Shown here: positions 6,987-16,439 of the stretch, piece by piece
How positions within the stretch are numbered: position 1 is the stretch's first letter
Layout of the letters: every line of letters starts with the position of its first letter
Origin: Sulfurimonas sp. SAG-AH-194-I05
Lineage (GTDB): Bacteria > Campylobacterota > Campylobacteria > Campylobacterales > Sulfurimonadaceae
Direction of reading: 5' to 3'
NCBI RefSeq assembly: GCF_029215955.1
Contig: NZ_JAEMVA010000009.1
Location: 1 to 50,096 of the forward strand
Length of the DNA stretch: 50,096 nt
Made by a program: the position numbers and the translations under genes
The notes under the pieces: generated by a model
Databases searched by the model: none
The model's input: the letters and a program-made list of their open reading frames with translations, nothing else
Told to the model about the DNA's origin: nothing

Positions 6987-8830
6987 TGAGTAAAGTAGAA
7001 CATGGAGCAGATGGAAATTTTCATCAAACAGATGCAAACGGAAACAAACATATAATCGTAGATCCGATTACACGAATCGAAGGTCATTTAAGAATCGAAG
7101 CAGTGATTGACAAAGATAACACTATTATCGATGCATGGAGTTCGTCTACTATGTTTCGAGGGATTGAAACGATTGTAAAAAACAGAGATCCTCGAGATGT
7201 TGGACTTATGACTATGCGTATTTGTGGTGTGTGTACTGGTACACATTACCAAAGAAGTATAGAAGCCGTTGAAGATGCGTTTAATGTAACTATTCCTAAA
7301 AATGCAAGAATTGTTCGTAACCTTATTCAAGGTTCACTGCAAGTACATGATCACTTTGTGCATTTTTACCACCTCCACGCACTTGACTTTGTTGATATTA
7401 TCTCAGCAACAACAGCTGACCCTAAAAAAACTGCAGCAGAAGCAGAAAAATGGGCAGTAGTAGCTGGAACAACTCCATATATATCAGGTCATACAGCTTT
7501 TAAAGAAGTCCAAGACCGTATTGTTAAGTTTGCAAAAGAGGGTCGTCTAGGTATCTTTGGAAATGGATACTGGGGAAACAAAGGCTATAAACTTACTCCT
7601 GAACAAAATCTTATCGGCGTAGCGCATTACCTTAAAGGACTTGATGTTCAAAGACGCATGTCAAAAATGCATGCACTTTTTGGTGGAAAATCTCCACACC
7701 CACAATCAATAGTCGTTGGTGGTGTTACTTGTGTTCAAGATATTCAAAATCCTGCTCGTATAGCACTTTTTCAAGAACTATTACGCGAAACAAATGCGTT
7801 TGTTAAAAAAGCATATTTACCAGATATATATATGGCTGGTACTGCATATGCAGCAGAAGCAACTGATTCTAAACAGTCTTTTCATGGGACAGACCATAAA
7901 GGTACTCTAGGAAAAGGTATTGGTGGTTCAGGTGGTGGACTACTTTCTTATATGTCTTACGGTGACTTTAGACTTGATGATACAGGTTTTTACAACTCAG
8001 CACTTTTCTTACCTTCAGGCCTTGTTCTTGATGGTGATATATCAAAAGTACATGAACTTGATGAAGATAAGATTACAGAAGATGTAACACATTCATGGTT
8101 TGAAGGTACTGGTGCTCCTGAGCATCCTTATGTTGGAACGACTATTCCTGAATACACTGGACTTGATAAAAAAGATGATGGTTATGCGTATCTTAAAACA
8201 GATGGAAAATATTCTTGGATTAAATCTCCACTGTACGATGGACGTAAGGTAGAAGTTGGTCCTCTTGCTCGTATGGTAATCGGCTATGTAAAAGGTGATG
8301 AAAATATTACTAAATATGTAGGAAATTTCCTTAAGCGTTCAGGACTTCCAATAACAGTACTTTTTTCTACTGTTGGTAGAACAGCTGCTCGTGCGATTGA
8401 AACTGAAATGATAGGTGATGCTATGGTAGAATGGGCAGCAGAACTAGCTAAAAATGCAGCTTCTGGTGACCTTAGCACTTGGACAGAGTTTGACTTTGAT
8501 GAAGTAAGTAAAGACTGTAAAGGTCGTGGTATGGCTGAAGCTCCAAGGGGTGCATTAGGTCATTGGATCGTTATCAAAGATGGTTTAGTTAAAAACTTTC
8601 AAGCTGTTGTTCCATCTACTTGGAATGCTGGACCTCGTGGACCAAATGGTGAAATTGGTGCGTATGAAGCATCGCTTATTGGTACAAAGGTTGCAAACCC
8701 TGAAGAACCATTAGAAATTATTCGAACGGTTCATAGTTTTGACCCTTGTATTGCTTGTGCTGTACATGTGGTAGACACACAAGGTAAGGAGTTAGCTGTT
8801 TATAAAGTTGATCCTACCTGTGCATTCTAG
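6986..8830 (+). CDS. hydB: [NiFe] hydrogenase large subunit HydB
   Basis: This 614-residue catalytic subunit splits H2 at the NiFe centre on the periplasmic side. RICGVC (about residues 79-84) and DPCIACAVH supply all four nickel-binding cysteines. The 20 residues after His594 are the tail removed during maturation, probably by HydD downstream. It has no signal peptide of its own and should be exported folded together with HydA by the Tat pathway. GGAGGAG precedes the ATG, which overlaps the hydA stop. Length and motifs are normal for membrane-bound uptake hydrogenases. Confidence 0.97.
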   Translation: MSKVEHGADGNFHQTDANGNKHIIVDPITRIEGHLRIEAVIDKDNTIIDAWSSSTMFRGIETIVKNRDPRDVGLMTMRICGVCTGTHYQRSIEAVEDAFNVTIPKNARIVRNLIQGSLQVHDHFVHFYHLHALDFVDIISATTADPKKTAAEAEKWAVVAGTTPYISGHTAFKEVQDRIVKFAKEGRLGIFGNGYWGNKGYKLTPEQNLIGVAHYLKGLDVQRRMSKMHALFGGKSPHPQSIVVGGVTCVQDIQNPARIALFQELLRETNAFVKKAYLPDIYMAGTAYAAEATDSKQSFHGTDHKGTLGKGIGGSGGGLLSYMSYGDFRLDDTGFYNSALFLPSGLVLDGDISKVHELDEDKITEDVTHSWFEGTGAPEHPYVGTTIPEYTGLDKKDDGYAYLKTDGKYSWIKSPLYDGRKVEVGPLARMVIGYVKGDENITKYVGNFLKRSGLPITVLFSTVGRTAARAIETEMIGDAMVEWAAELAKNAASGDLSTWTEFDFDEVSKDCKGRGMAEAPRGALGHWIVIKDGLVKNFQAVVPSTWNAGPRGPNGEIGAYEASLIGTKVANPEEPLEIIRTVHSFDPCIACAVHVVDTQGKELAVYKVDPTCAF

Positions 8831-8840
8831 GGGGATAACT

Positions 8841-9584
8841 ATGAAAGCTGGATACAGACAGGTTAAACGTAGAACGGGAGCGCTTCGAATTATACATTGG
8901 GTTAATGTACTTTCGATGATGGTAGCAATTGCAACTGGTTTGTATATTGCAGCACCGTATTACCAAACATTTATGGCAGATTCTGCTGTAGATAAGTATG
9001 TTATGGCATGGAATCGTTGGGGTCATTTTATGGTAGCAATCATTTTTGATGTTACTTCTATTATTATCTTTTATTTAACATTCTTTTCTCGTGTGGATAG
9101 ACCGGTGAAAAAGATCATACCTAATAAAGAAAATTTAACACAATTTTGGGAAGTTTTCTTAAACTTAGTTACATTAAACAGACGTAAAAAGTTTAATTCT
9201 GAACATAATGATAGTTTTAATATTGTCTTTTTCTTTATGTTCCATTTTTTAATGATATGGATGTTAATGACAGGACTTCAAATGTATGTACATGGTCTTG
9301 GTTCAGGGCTTAGTAGTATTGGTAACTGGTGGCCATGGATGCTTCATCTTGTGACTGATTGGACTGTGCCAGTTGCTGGATGGATGGTAGGTGGTGGACC
9401 AACAACTTCGATTATGGATGTTCGTATTTCTCATCATATAACGATGTGGCTACTTATTACTTGGGTGGTTGTTCATATTTATTACCAATTTTGGAGAACA
9501 GTTTTCTGGAAAGAGGGTGATATATCTATTATCGTTGGTGGTAGTAAATACGTAAAAATAAAAGAAGGTGAAGAAAAGAAGTAA
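8841..9584 (+). CDS. hydC: Hydrogenase cytochrome b subunit HydC
   Basis: This 247-residue di-haem cytochrome b takes electrons from HydA into the quinone pool. Four hydrophobic segments are visible. Histidines suited to haem binding occur in RIIHWVN, WNRWGHF, MFHFLM and the last helix (SHHITMW, VVHIYYQFW). I start it at the ATG at 8841, which follows a G-rich ribosome site (8830-8834); the open frame reaches back to 8808 inside hydB, but that start has no ribosome site. HydC also decides the quinone partner, which cannot be read here. A short inverted repeat (AAAGAAG/CTTCTTT) overlaps its 3' end. Confidence 0.93.
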   Translation: MKAGYRQVKRRTGALRIIHWVNVLSMMVAIATGLYIAAPYYQTFMADSAVDKYVMAWNRWGHFMVAIIFDVTSIIIFYLTFFSRVDRPVKKIIPNKENLTQFWEVFLNLVTLNRRKKFNSEHNDSFNIVFFFMFHFLMIWMLMTGLQMYVHGLGSGLSSIGNWWPWMLHLVTDWTVPVAGWMVGGGPTTSIMDVRISHHITMWLLITWVVVHIYYQFWRTVFWKEGDISIIVGGSKYVKIKEGEEKK

Positions 9585-9609
9585 TTCTCTTCTTTACAAA
9601 GGGTAAATA

Positions 9610-10182
9610 GTGGCATATGAAAAAATAGCACTCATCGGAATAGGAAACATTATGTTTCACGATGAAGGTTTAGGCGCATACTTAGTGAAGTACATTCAAG
9701 AAAATTATGAAGAAAACCCGAAACTTACAATAGTTGAGGGTGGTACTTTAGGGTTTACACTTATGACATATTACCAAGAATATGACAAGATTATTGTAGT
9801 TGGTACTGGTTCTAAAGTTGGACCAGTAGGAACTATAGCATCTGAAAATGCTGAGCAAGTTATGGAAAATGAAGATGCAACACGAAAAACTGCAAACGAA
9901 GTTGAAATCACTATGATGATAGAGATTTGCTCTTTTCATGAAGATATGGGAGAAGTACAACTCATCACTATGGTTCCTCATGATATTATAGATGTTAAAA
10001 ATGCTATGACACCAGAAGCAATGAAGCATATGCCAAAACTTGTAGATGCAACACTTGAAGAGTTGAAAAATTCAGGTGTACTTCTTCAAAAAAATACAAA
10101 AAATATTTCATTTGAAAGTATTATCGAAAGTTGTGCAAATCCGAAAATATCAGACTTTTATGATATGTCAGCATTACAATAA
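9610..10182 (+). CDS. hydD: Hydrogenase maturation protease HydD
   Basis: This 190-residue peptidase of the HybD/HupD family probably trims the HydB tail. The N-terminal GIGN-x4-DEGLG motif with its metal-binding Glu is intact, and SFHEDMGE offers the conserved His. Where most family members have an Asp ligand in a VVDA strand, this one reads VVGTGSKVG, so the second metal ligand seems to be missing or moved. The start is GTG, with AAAGGG upstream. It lies between hydC and hydE in the same operon. It is one of three such proteases in the window. Confidence 0.88.
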   Translation: MAYEKIALIGIGNIMFHDEGLGAYLVKYIQENYEENPKLTIVEGGTLGFTLMTYYQEYDKIIVVGTGSKVGPVGTIASENAEQVMENEDATRKTANEVEITMMIEICSFHEDMGEVQLITMVPHDIIDVKNAMTPEAMKHMPKLVDATLEELKNSGVLLQKNTKNISFESIIESCANPKISDFYDMSALQ

Positions 10183-10196
10183 ATATAAGGAAGAGC

Positions 10197-12212
10197 ATGT
10201 ATTTTATTTTTGAGATTGCATTTGACTCAAACAAACAGTATATAGCAGAGCTTATTCGAGCCTATGCTACACAAAAAGAGATGAAAGTAGAAGTACTTCA
10301 AACAACGAATAAAATCATTCTTACATTTAATAAAGATGATGAACAATTAGAATCATTTTTACTAAGTTTAGATGAGATTCTTCCTGCTTCACTTTTTCTA
10401 GGAAAAGGAAAACATTTTTTTAGTGATGAAAATCCTAGCGTAGAATCTATAGAAAAAACGAATCTACCTCTTAATATTGCTCCATGTCCCACATGCCAAA
10501 AAGAGATGTTCGATGTGAGTTCTCGTAGATACTATTACCCATTTACTTCGTGTAACCATTGTGGTACGCAGCATCCGTTTCTCACAAAGTACCCCTATAA
10601 ACGTGCAAATACTACAATGAAGTTTCTTGTTCCCTGTACAGACTGTGAAGATGAAGCTAAAAACAATTCCTTGCGTAAAGATTATCCACTTATTTCGTGC
10701 ATAGAATGTGGTATAGCGATTCGTATGTTAGACAAAGAAAATGAACATTTAGCCCTCAACAAAGGCGACTTTAGAAAGCTTTTTGAAGTAAGTGGTCGTG
10801 CTATTGCTTCTGGGAAAACTGTTCTTATGAAAACGGCGCATGGGTACAGAAAGTTTTTTAATCCAAACAGAAATAGTGTTTCAATGCGTACACTTTCTTT
10901 CTCGCTTACTCCGAGTGAAAAGAACTTAAATATTAAACCATCTCGAAAGATAAATACTACTGTAGAATCTACTGCACTCTCAACGCTTTTAGTTGTCTCA
11001 GCTGCTGGTTTTAATGAGCATTTAATGATGGTTGAACAAGAGTTTAATGCACTCCTAAGTATAGAACGTCCACTCCTTCGAGTAGCTACTAAAAGTGATG
11101 AGATACAAAGATTGTACGGCTCATCCGCTTTAGTGAAATACCCTGATGATGGAATGACTATGCTTTTAGCCCGTGAGGTTATCTCGGCTGGTTTAAGCTA
11201 TATCGCGTACTTTGAATGTGATGCAAACGAAGAAGCAGACTTTTTAGTTGATTTTGACATGCCTATAAACCCACAAAAAGATACGAAACTCTTTATAAAT
11301 CAAGATACAAAGTTTTTTGTGAGTGGTGAGCGTATTGTATACCCAGCACAAGTGCAAAGTAACAAAAATCGGGTATCTGTAGCGCATGATTTAGCCTGTG
11401 TGAAAGTAGATGATAAAAGTATTATAGATTCACTTGAAATATTTGATTCTGTTGATACACAAGAGATTTATGTCTTAGAATCTGATGATTTTGAGAGTGG
11501 ACACTCAAAAGAGTACCGCTTTGAATCGTACAAAGCTTCTATGATGTCGGTTCTCTCCGAACACTATAAAGTAGGGCAAAAAGCAGTTGGAGTTCACTTT
11601 GATGGTACACTCAACTTTTTGTACTACAATGGTAAAGCAGTGATCAATGCCATTCCTCCGATTCCTTTTGAATCAGATAATCTTTGGGAAAAAATCAGTA
11701 CACTTCGAGATGGTTCAGATAGACTTGTAGGAAACTACAAAAAGAAGTACCCTTTAATTTGGGAGCGTTTAGACAATCTTGGAGGAGATATGGATATTTT
11801 TGAAGTAACAGCGATTACTTTAGGCTTAGAAGATGAAAGTTTTGAGGGTATTTCTGCAGAAGCACTCAGCTTTTTAGGTAAGGGTGGCTTACAGATAGAC
11901 ACAAAGGTAAAAGACAACCGTTTTGATAACTACGCATTTTTAACCAGTATAATGTCCTACCAGTTAGGGGATGTAGAAAACAACTTTATGTGTTATAGTA
12001 TTTATGAATCTTTTGGGGACTATATTGGAGAGATTATTCCTCAACTTCTTGAAAAAGTAGATACAAAGGTTGTTGTACTCAGTGGAGCAACTTTTGCAAA
12101 CCAATCTTTATACGGTAGAATCCAAAGAACATTAGGACAGTTTAGTCCTCTTATGAATAAAAATTTCCCTATAGGCAAGGAGAATGTGGTACATGGAGCT
12201 TTGTACTTATAA
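10197..12212 (+). CDS. hydE: HydE-like hydrogenase accessory protein, degenerate HypF relative
   Basis: This 671-residue protein follows hydD, as HydE does in Helicobacter. It looks like a worn HypF. Residues about 95-180 hold two CxxC-x-CxxC zinc-finger units (PCPTCQ, SCNHCG, PCTDCE, SCIECG) with the same flanking pattern as HypF. The C-terminal third ends with SGATFANQSLYGRIQ, aligning with the SGGVFQNRVL stretch of HypF. The N-terminal acylphosphatase signature and the ATP-site motifs are not recognisable, so it is unlikely to be a working carbamoyltransferase. HydE is known to be needed for hydrogenase activity in Helicobacter, but its mechanism is unknown. AAGGAAG precedes the ATG. Confidence 0.8.
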   Translation: MYFIFEIAFDSNKQYIAELIRAYATQKEMKVEVLQTTNKIILTFNKDDEQLESFLLSLDEILPASLFLGKGKHFFSDENPSVESIEKTNLPLNIAPCPTCQKEMFDVSSRRYYYPFTSCNHCGTQHPFLTKYPYKRANTTMKFLVPCTDCEDEAKNNSLRKDYPLISCIECGIAIRMLDKENEHLALNKGDFRKLFEVSGRAIASGKTVLMKTAHGYRKFFNPNRNSVSMRTLSFSLTPSEKNLNIKPSRKINTTVESTALSTLLVVSAAGFNEHLMMVEQEFNALLSIERPLLRVATKSDEIQRLYGSSALVKYPDDGMTMLLAREVISAGLSYIAYFECDANEEADFLVDFDMPINPQKDTKLFINQDTKFFVSGERIVYPAQVQSNKNRVSVAHDLACVKVDDKSIIDSLEIFDSVDTQEIYVLESDDFESGHSKEYRFESYKASMMSVLSEHYKVGQKAVGVHFDGTLNFLYYNGKAVINAIPPIPFESDNLWEKISTLRDGSDRLVGNYKKKYPLIWERLDNLGGDMDIFEVTAITLGLEDESFEGISAEALSFLGKGGLQIDTKVKDNRFDNYAFLTSIMSYQLGDVENNFMCYSIYESFGDYIGEIIPQLLEKVDTKVVVLSGATFANQSLYGRIQRTLGQFSPLMNKNFPIGKENVVHGALYL

Positions 12213-14430
12213 AATACGCATAACGGGAACAGTGCAAGGTGTAGGTTTTCGCCCCTTTGTGTATGCCTTGTCTCAAAGATATGTGCTTCAAGGTACAGTT
12301 TGCAACACTCCTCAAGGTGTTGTAATATTTGTCAATACTGACACCATTACTCTCAAACAATTTCTTATTGCCCTAGAGTATGAGCATCCACTTTTAGCGT
12401 CTATACAAAGCATAGAACATGAAGAGCTTGACTATACAGTTTTTGAAGATTTTAAGATAATTAAAACAGAAGATACAGGTGCAGTAACTGCAAATATTCC
12501 CCCTGATGTAAGTATATGTAGCGAGTGTGAAAAAGAACTCCTTGATTCTAAAAATCGTCGTTTTAAGTACCCATTTATAACATGTACACATTGTGGGGTA
12601 CGCTACTCAATAATAAATACCTTACCTTACGACAGAGTAAATACATCAATGAAATTTTTTAAGATGTGTATACTCTGTGAGGAAGAATATAACAACCCAC
12701 TCGATAGACGCTACCATGCACAGCCTATAGGTTGTTTTGAGTGTGGACCACAACTACAACTTCTTGATAATGTTTGTGAGAGTACTTCCTTTTTAGGAAT
12801 ACAAACTGTTGTAGACTTATTTCAGCAAGGGAAAATTATTGCTGTTAAAGGTGTTGGTGGTTATCATCTGATGTGTGATGCTAGAAATGAAAAAGCAGTA
12901 GAAACATTGCGTAAGCGTAAGAAAAGAGTAAGTAAACCTTTTGCTATGATGGTTCGAGATATACAAATGGCTAAAGAATACGCTTCTATAAATGAAAAAG
13001 AATCTGAATTACTAAGTTCTAAAGAAAGACCCATTGTTATTCTTAGTGCTAATACAGATAAAACAAAAAACTTGCACCCACAAAGTTCTAAGGTGGGAGT
13101 GTTTTTACCTTACACTCCCTTACATCTGCTCTTACTAGAATCACTCCAACGCCCACTTTTAGCTACATCTGCTAATGTAGTTGACGAACCGATTTGTACT
13201 AACTTAGAAGATTTGAAAAAGCTAGAGGGTGTGTATGATTATGTTTTAGAGCATAATCGTGACATCGTAAATGGCTGTGATGATTCGGTGCTTTTTGTAG
13301 TGAAAAATCAAACACTTATGCTTCGTCGTGCTAGAGGTTACGCTCCTGTGCAAGTAAAATTACCTTTTAAACTTGAGAAAAATGTTCTAGCCTTAGGTGC
13401 AAATCAAAAAACTACCATAGCTATAGGGTTTGATAATCAAGTGATACTTTCTCCACATATAGGTGATTTACATACTATAAACTCGATGGATTATTATAAA
13501 AAAAATATAAAAACACTTGAAAATATGTATAGTTTTACGCCAGAAGTCATAGCGTACGATAAACATCCACACTATGAAACAACAAAAATCGCACAAGAAC
13601 TTTTGGCTTCAAAAAAAGTACAAAGTGAAAAAAAAGTACAACACCATTTCGCACATGTACTCGCTGTTATGGCAGAAAAAGCGCTTACAAAAAAAGTTTT
13701 TGCAGTGGCATTTGATGGAACAGGGTTTGGTGATGATGGAAACCTTTGGGGTGGAGAGTTTATGCTTTGTGATTATGATGGGTATGAGAGAATCGCACAT
13801 ATAGCGTACTTTAAACTTCTAGGTGGAGCAAAGGCGATAAAAGAACCTAAGCGTGTAGCACTCGCTTTACTTTTTGACTTATATGCCGAGAAAGTCTTTG
13901 CGTTAAACAACCCAACTACACAGTCTTTCTCGCAAAAAGAACTTCGTAGTTATTTTCTTACCTATAAAAAAGGCATTAATGCACCTTTGAGTTCTTCAGT
14001 AGGAAGACTTTTTGACGCAGTCGCCTCACTCTTAGGTGTGTGTCACGTTATGAGTTATGAGGGAGAAAGTGGTATATTGCTTGAAGAACTCTATGATGCC
14101 TCGGTGCAAGGGCATTACCGTTTTGGATATGAAAATACAAAGATAGATATACTTCCTTTACTTGAAGATATACTCTCTGAGAGCGATGTTGTAGTAGCTA
14201 CTTCAAAGTTTTTTCATACCTTAGTGAAGATTATAGAATTGGTCTATGAACCCTACGACTTAGACTTAGTACTAAGTGGAGGGGTCTTTCAAAACAGAGT
14301 GCTTGTTTCTTTAGTCTTAGATAAGTTTCCCCAAGCAATACTCCCAAACATAATTCCTCCAAATGATGGTGGAATTGCTTTAGGACAAGTAGTAGCAAGA
14401 ATAAATACAGAGGATAAAAACAATGACTAG
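12193..14430 (+). CDS. hypF: Carbamoyltransferase HypF
   Basis: HypF turns carbamoyl phosphate into a carbamoyl group passed to the C-terminal Cys of HypE, the source of the cyanide ligands of the NiFe site. The domains are an acylphosphatase unit (GTVQGVGFRPF near the N-terminus), two zinc fingers with four CxxC pairs (CSEC, CTHC, CILC, CFEC), a YrdC-like domain (KGVGGYHL) and a Kae1-like domain (HHFAHV, FDGTGFG, LSGGVFQNR). I prefer the ATG at 12193 to that at 12184, because AAGGAG (12177-12182) is only one base from the earlier one. It starts inside the 3' end of hydE. The length, 745 residues, is normal. Confidence 0.95.
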   Translation: MELCTYKIRITGTVQGVGFRPFVYALSQRYVLQGTVCNTPQGVVIFVNTDTITLKQFLIALEYEHPLLASIQSIEHEELDYTVFEDFKIIKTEDTGAVTANIPPDVSICSECEKELLDSKNRRFKYPFITCTHCGVRYSIINTLPYDRVNTSMKFFKMCILCEEEYNNPLDRRYHAQPIGCFECGPQLQLLDNVCESTSFLGIQTVVDLFQQGKIIAVKGVGGYHLMCDARNEKAVETLRKRKKRVSKPFAMMVRDIQMAKEYASINEKESELLSSKERPIVILSANTDKTKNLHPQSSKVGVFLPYTPLHLLLLESLQRPLLATSANVVDEPICTNLEDLKKLEGVYDYVLEHNRDIVNGCDDSVLFVVKNQTLMLRRARGYAPVQVKLPFKLEKNVLALGANQKTTIAIGFDNQVILSPHIGDLHTINSMDYYKKNIKTLENMYSFTPEVIAYDKHPHYETTKIAQELLASKKVQSEKKVQHHFAHVLAVMAEKALTKKVFAVAFDGTGFGDDGNLWGGEFMLCDYDGYERIAHIAYFKLLGGAKAIKEPKRVALALLFDLYAEKVFALNNPTTQSFSQKELRSYFLTYKKGINAPLSSSVGRLFDAVASLLGVCHVMSYEGESGILLEELYDASVQGHYRFGYENTKIDILPLLEDILSESDVVVATSKFFHTLVKIIELVYEPYDLDLVLSGGVFQNRVLVSLVLDKFPQAILPNIIPPNDGGIALGQVVARINTEDKNND

Positions 14431-15106
14431 AAAGAAAAAAAAGATAGCAATATTAGGCTGTGGATGGATTGGAAATGCCATAAAAGAAGAACTAGAATCA
14501 CAAGGAGATGAGGTGAACTGTTTATGCAGAGATATAAATATGGATACTTTAGTGGGATTCTATGCTTGTGATGTGCTTATCATCGCTGTTCCCCCATCGG
14601 ATGAGTATTTAGATGTGATAGAAGATGCATACTTCTCGCTTTCTCTCAATGAAGCCTTAGTTACACAGGTGATTTTTTTAAGTTCTTTGTCTTTTTATGA
14701 TTCTAAAAAGATAATTGTAGAAGCCGAAGCACTAGCAAAAATCAAAGATGAAAATACTGTAATTTTACGACTTGGTGGGCTTATGGGCTATGATAGAATC
14801 GCAGGAAAATATACAGTTGGAAAAACAATAGAAGACGGGTCTACAAACTATGTACACCGTGATGATGTGCTAGGGATACTCCAAGGCATCATAGAAAAAA
14901 ACATTCAAAACAAAATCTTTAATGTTGTAGCCCCAGTTCAGACAACACGAAAAGAAATTTTTTCACAAAACGCACAAGAGTTTGGCTTTGGCGAAACCCA
15001 TTTTAGTGAGGCATCGACTAAGGGGAAGTCCTTTTCTTCAGATATTCTTTGCGAAGTTTTAGACTATACATTTAAAAAACCAAATGTAAAAGAGTTTTGG
15101 AAGTAG
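14423..15106 (+). CDS. NAD(P)-binding Rossmann-fold protein in the hyp operon
   Basis: This 227-residue protein begins with a dinucleotide-binding motif, GCGWIG, followed by a short Rossmann core like that of extended-SDR epimerases (LSSLSFYD, LRLGGLMG, VHRDDV). The complete Tyr-x3-Lys catalytic pair is not evident (SFYDSKK is a weak candidate), so it may bind a nucleotide without acting as an epimerase. It overlaps the 3' end of hypF by 8 bases, indicating translational coupling, yet it is not a standard Hyp protein. Its substrate is unknown. Confidence 0.75.
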   Translation: MTRKKKKIAILGCGWIGNAIKEELESQGDEVNCLCRDINMDTLVGFYACDVLIIAVPPSDEYLDVIEDAYFSLSLNEALVTQVIFLSSLSFYDSKKIIVEAEALAKIKDENTVILRLGGLMGYDRIAGKYTVGKTIEDGSTNYVHRDDVLGILQGIIEKNIQNKIFNVVAPVQTTRKEIFSQNAQEFGFGETHFSEASTKGKSFSSDILCEVLDYTFKKPNVKEFWK

Positions 15107-15108
15107 GT

Positions 15109-15360
15109 TTAGGCATCCGTTAAAAAGTCTAAATCAAACTTTTCATGGATAGCATGTGCTCCATCACAAAAAGGGGTGCAGGTACTTTTCTTACATAAAC
15201 AAAGAAGAAATTCAGAATCACGCGTAGCAACAAATTCTTTTGGTTCAAACTCGGTGTCTCTATGGCTTTTATCGCAAAGTACACCATCAGCGCTTTTAGA
15301 ACAGGTACAAAAATGGTAGGTTTTACCTTTTTCTAGGTAGGTTTTAACGGGGTGTTTCAT
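15109..15360 (-). CDS. CDGSH-type iron-sulfur protein with two CDGSH motifs
   Basis: This 83-residue protein has two CDGSH-like cluster sites: CTC-x8-CDKSH and CLC-x7-CDGAH. Each has three Cys and one His, the pattern of a [2Fe-2S] mitoNEET-type site, so it should bind two clusters and act in redox or cluster transfer. I start it at the ATG at 15360, preceded by AAAGG; the longer frame from 15393 needs a GTG. It runs against the hypF-Rossmann unit, ending 2 bases from its stop. It lies downstream of a broken toxin-antitoxin pair. Confidence 0.85.
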   Translation of the reverse strand: MKHPVKTYLEKGKTYHFCTCSKSADGVLCDKSHRDTEFEPKEFVATRDSEFLLCLCKKSTCTPFCDGAHAIHEKFDLDFLTDA

Positions 15361-15374
15361 AAGTTTGCCTTTAT

Positions 15375-15488
15375 TTAGTTGTAGTGTGTCCACATTCTAA
15401 GAATCTTAATAATTTTTTCTTTTAAGCCACTAGACTGATGTTTTTTAGCATCTTTCTTGGCTTGGGGTGAAAAAAGGAGTTGGTACAT
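15375..15488 (-). pseudogene. Truncated RelE/YoeB-like toxin remnant
   Basis: Directly after the antitoxin stop, in a TAATG overlap, a 37-codon frame reads MYQLLFSPQAKKDAKKHQSS and continues to a stop at 15375-15377. The start strongly resembles the first third of RelE/ParE/YoeB-type toxins (SPQAKKDAKK, SGLKEKI). The C-terminal part with the catalytic residues is missing, so it should be inactive. The sequence beyond belongs to the CDGSH gene, so the break may come from a deletion. The family call rests on pattern recognition. Confidence 0.65.
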
Positions 15489-15706
15489 TACCAATCTAAC
15501 TTATCAATTGTTACAAAGTTTTCCTTAGGTTCATTAGAAGAATCTATAATACTTTGCTCCATTCCTTTTATACTTTTAAGGTAAGTATCATCATTTTTAA
15601 ATTCTGTTTGATCTAAGATAGTAACTTCTTTTTTTGTAAAATGATTCAAGAGCCAAAGAAATTTTTCACTTATATTATCTTCAATCTTCAATGTAATGGT
15701 CTGCAT
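15488..15706 (-). CDS. Small antitoxin-like protein
   Basis: This 72-residue protein (MQTITLKIEDNISEKFLWLL at its start) has a short N-terminal beta strand followed by a helix, then an acidic C-terminal tail, a layout common for type II antitoxins. Its stop overlaps the start of a truncated RelE-like toxin frame, the usual antitoxin-toxin order. It may be an orphan antitoxin left after toxin loss. A function other than antitoxin cannot be excluded. Confidence 0.65.
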   Translation of the reverse strand: MQTITLKIEDNISEKFLWLLNHFTKKEVTILDQTEFKNDDTYLKSIKGMEQSIIDSSNEPKENFVTIDKLDW

Positions 15707-15841
15707 ACAAGTTCCTTTTTTGTTACTTAGCTTGCATTATAACATATGAAATATCAACATAATCATTATCCTATCAAGAATTTAACCCGCTTGTATTGTT
15801 TTTAATAGGATACTGTACGAGATAACTTAAGAGGCATAACA

Positions 15842-16339
15842 ATGAAAATACTAACAAAAATCATACAAATACTCTTCTTGCTTTTTATAAGCTTAACCTT
15901 GGACATTCTTCCTTGGATTCCATCACTCCTTGTTGAAAATATTGTAAATATTTTGATACTTTCTTCTTATGTTATGTCAGCATTTTTAGTATACAAGCTA
16001 ATCTCTTTTATTTTTCATAAACAGACAACGAAAAGTATCTATAAAAATGCTTTTTATACTTTTGTACTTCTTACTTTTGTAGGTTTTATTGCCATTATGC
16101 AGATTGGTATTTCCTCTGCGAAAAGTGTGTATGTTGCAGAGTATACATTTGGTGGAAAAGTATTTTATGTGTATACAGATGTACTCTCTTTCGAAGTAAG
16201 TCTAAAAGATGAGAACTTACCCTTGCGTTCACCTCCGATTTTTATACATGAAAAGTATCCAATACATTTAGAAGAATTTAAAAATTCCATCTATGCTGTT
16301 GGAAAAAATATAAACAAAAAAATTTATGATTTAAAATAG
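15842..16339 (+). CDS. Small membrane protein of unknown function
   Basis: I do not recognise this 165-residue protein. It has three hydrophobic segments (about residues 8-30, 32-56 and 68-90) followed by a soluble C-terminal domain of about 70 residues with alternating strand-like segments (VFYVYTDVLSFEVSL). AAGAGG precedes the ATG. It stands alone between the broken toxin-antitoxin pair and the hyp operon, with no visible link to hydrogenase function. Confidence 0.6.
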   Translation: MKILTKIIQILFLLFISLTLDILPWIPSLLVENIVNILILSSYVMSAFLVYKLISFIFHKQTTKSIYKNAFYTFVLLTFVGFIAIMQIGISSAKSVYVAEYTFGGKVFYVYTDVLSFEVSLKDENLPLRSPPIFIHEKYPIHLEEFKNSIYAVGKNINKKIYDLK

Positions 16340-16439
16340 AGAACTGAATTGGTACTCATAATGTGTAAATTATGTTATTTAACGCTTAAAAGAGGAAAAA
16401 AATTGACTTCTTAATAAAGGATTAAATATTAAATACTAT

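Noticed and set aside
13574..13804. 76-codon frame inside hypF
   Set aside because: Out-of-frame shadow of a strongly conserved HypF region; no independent features.
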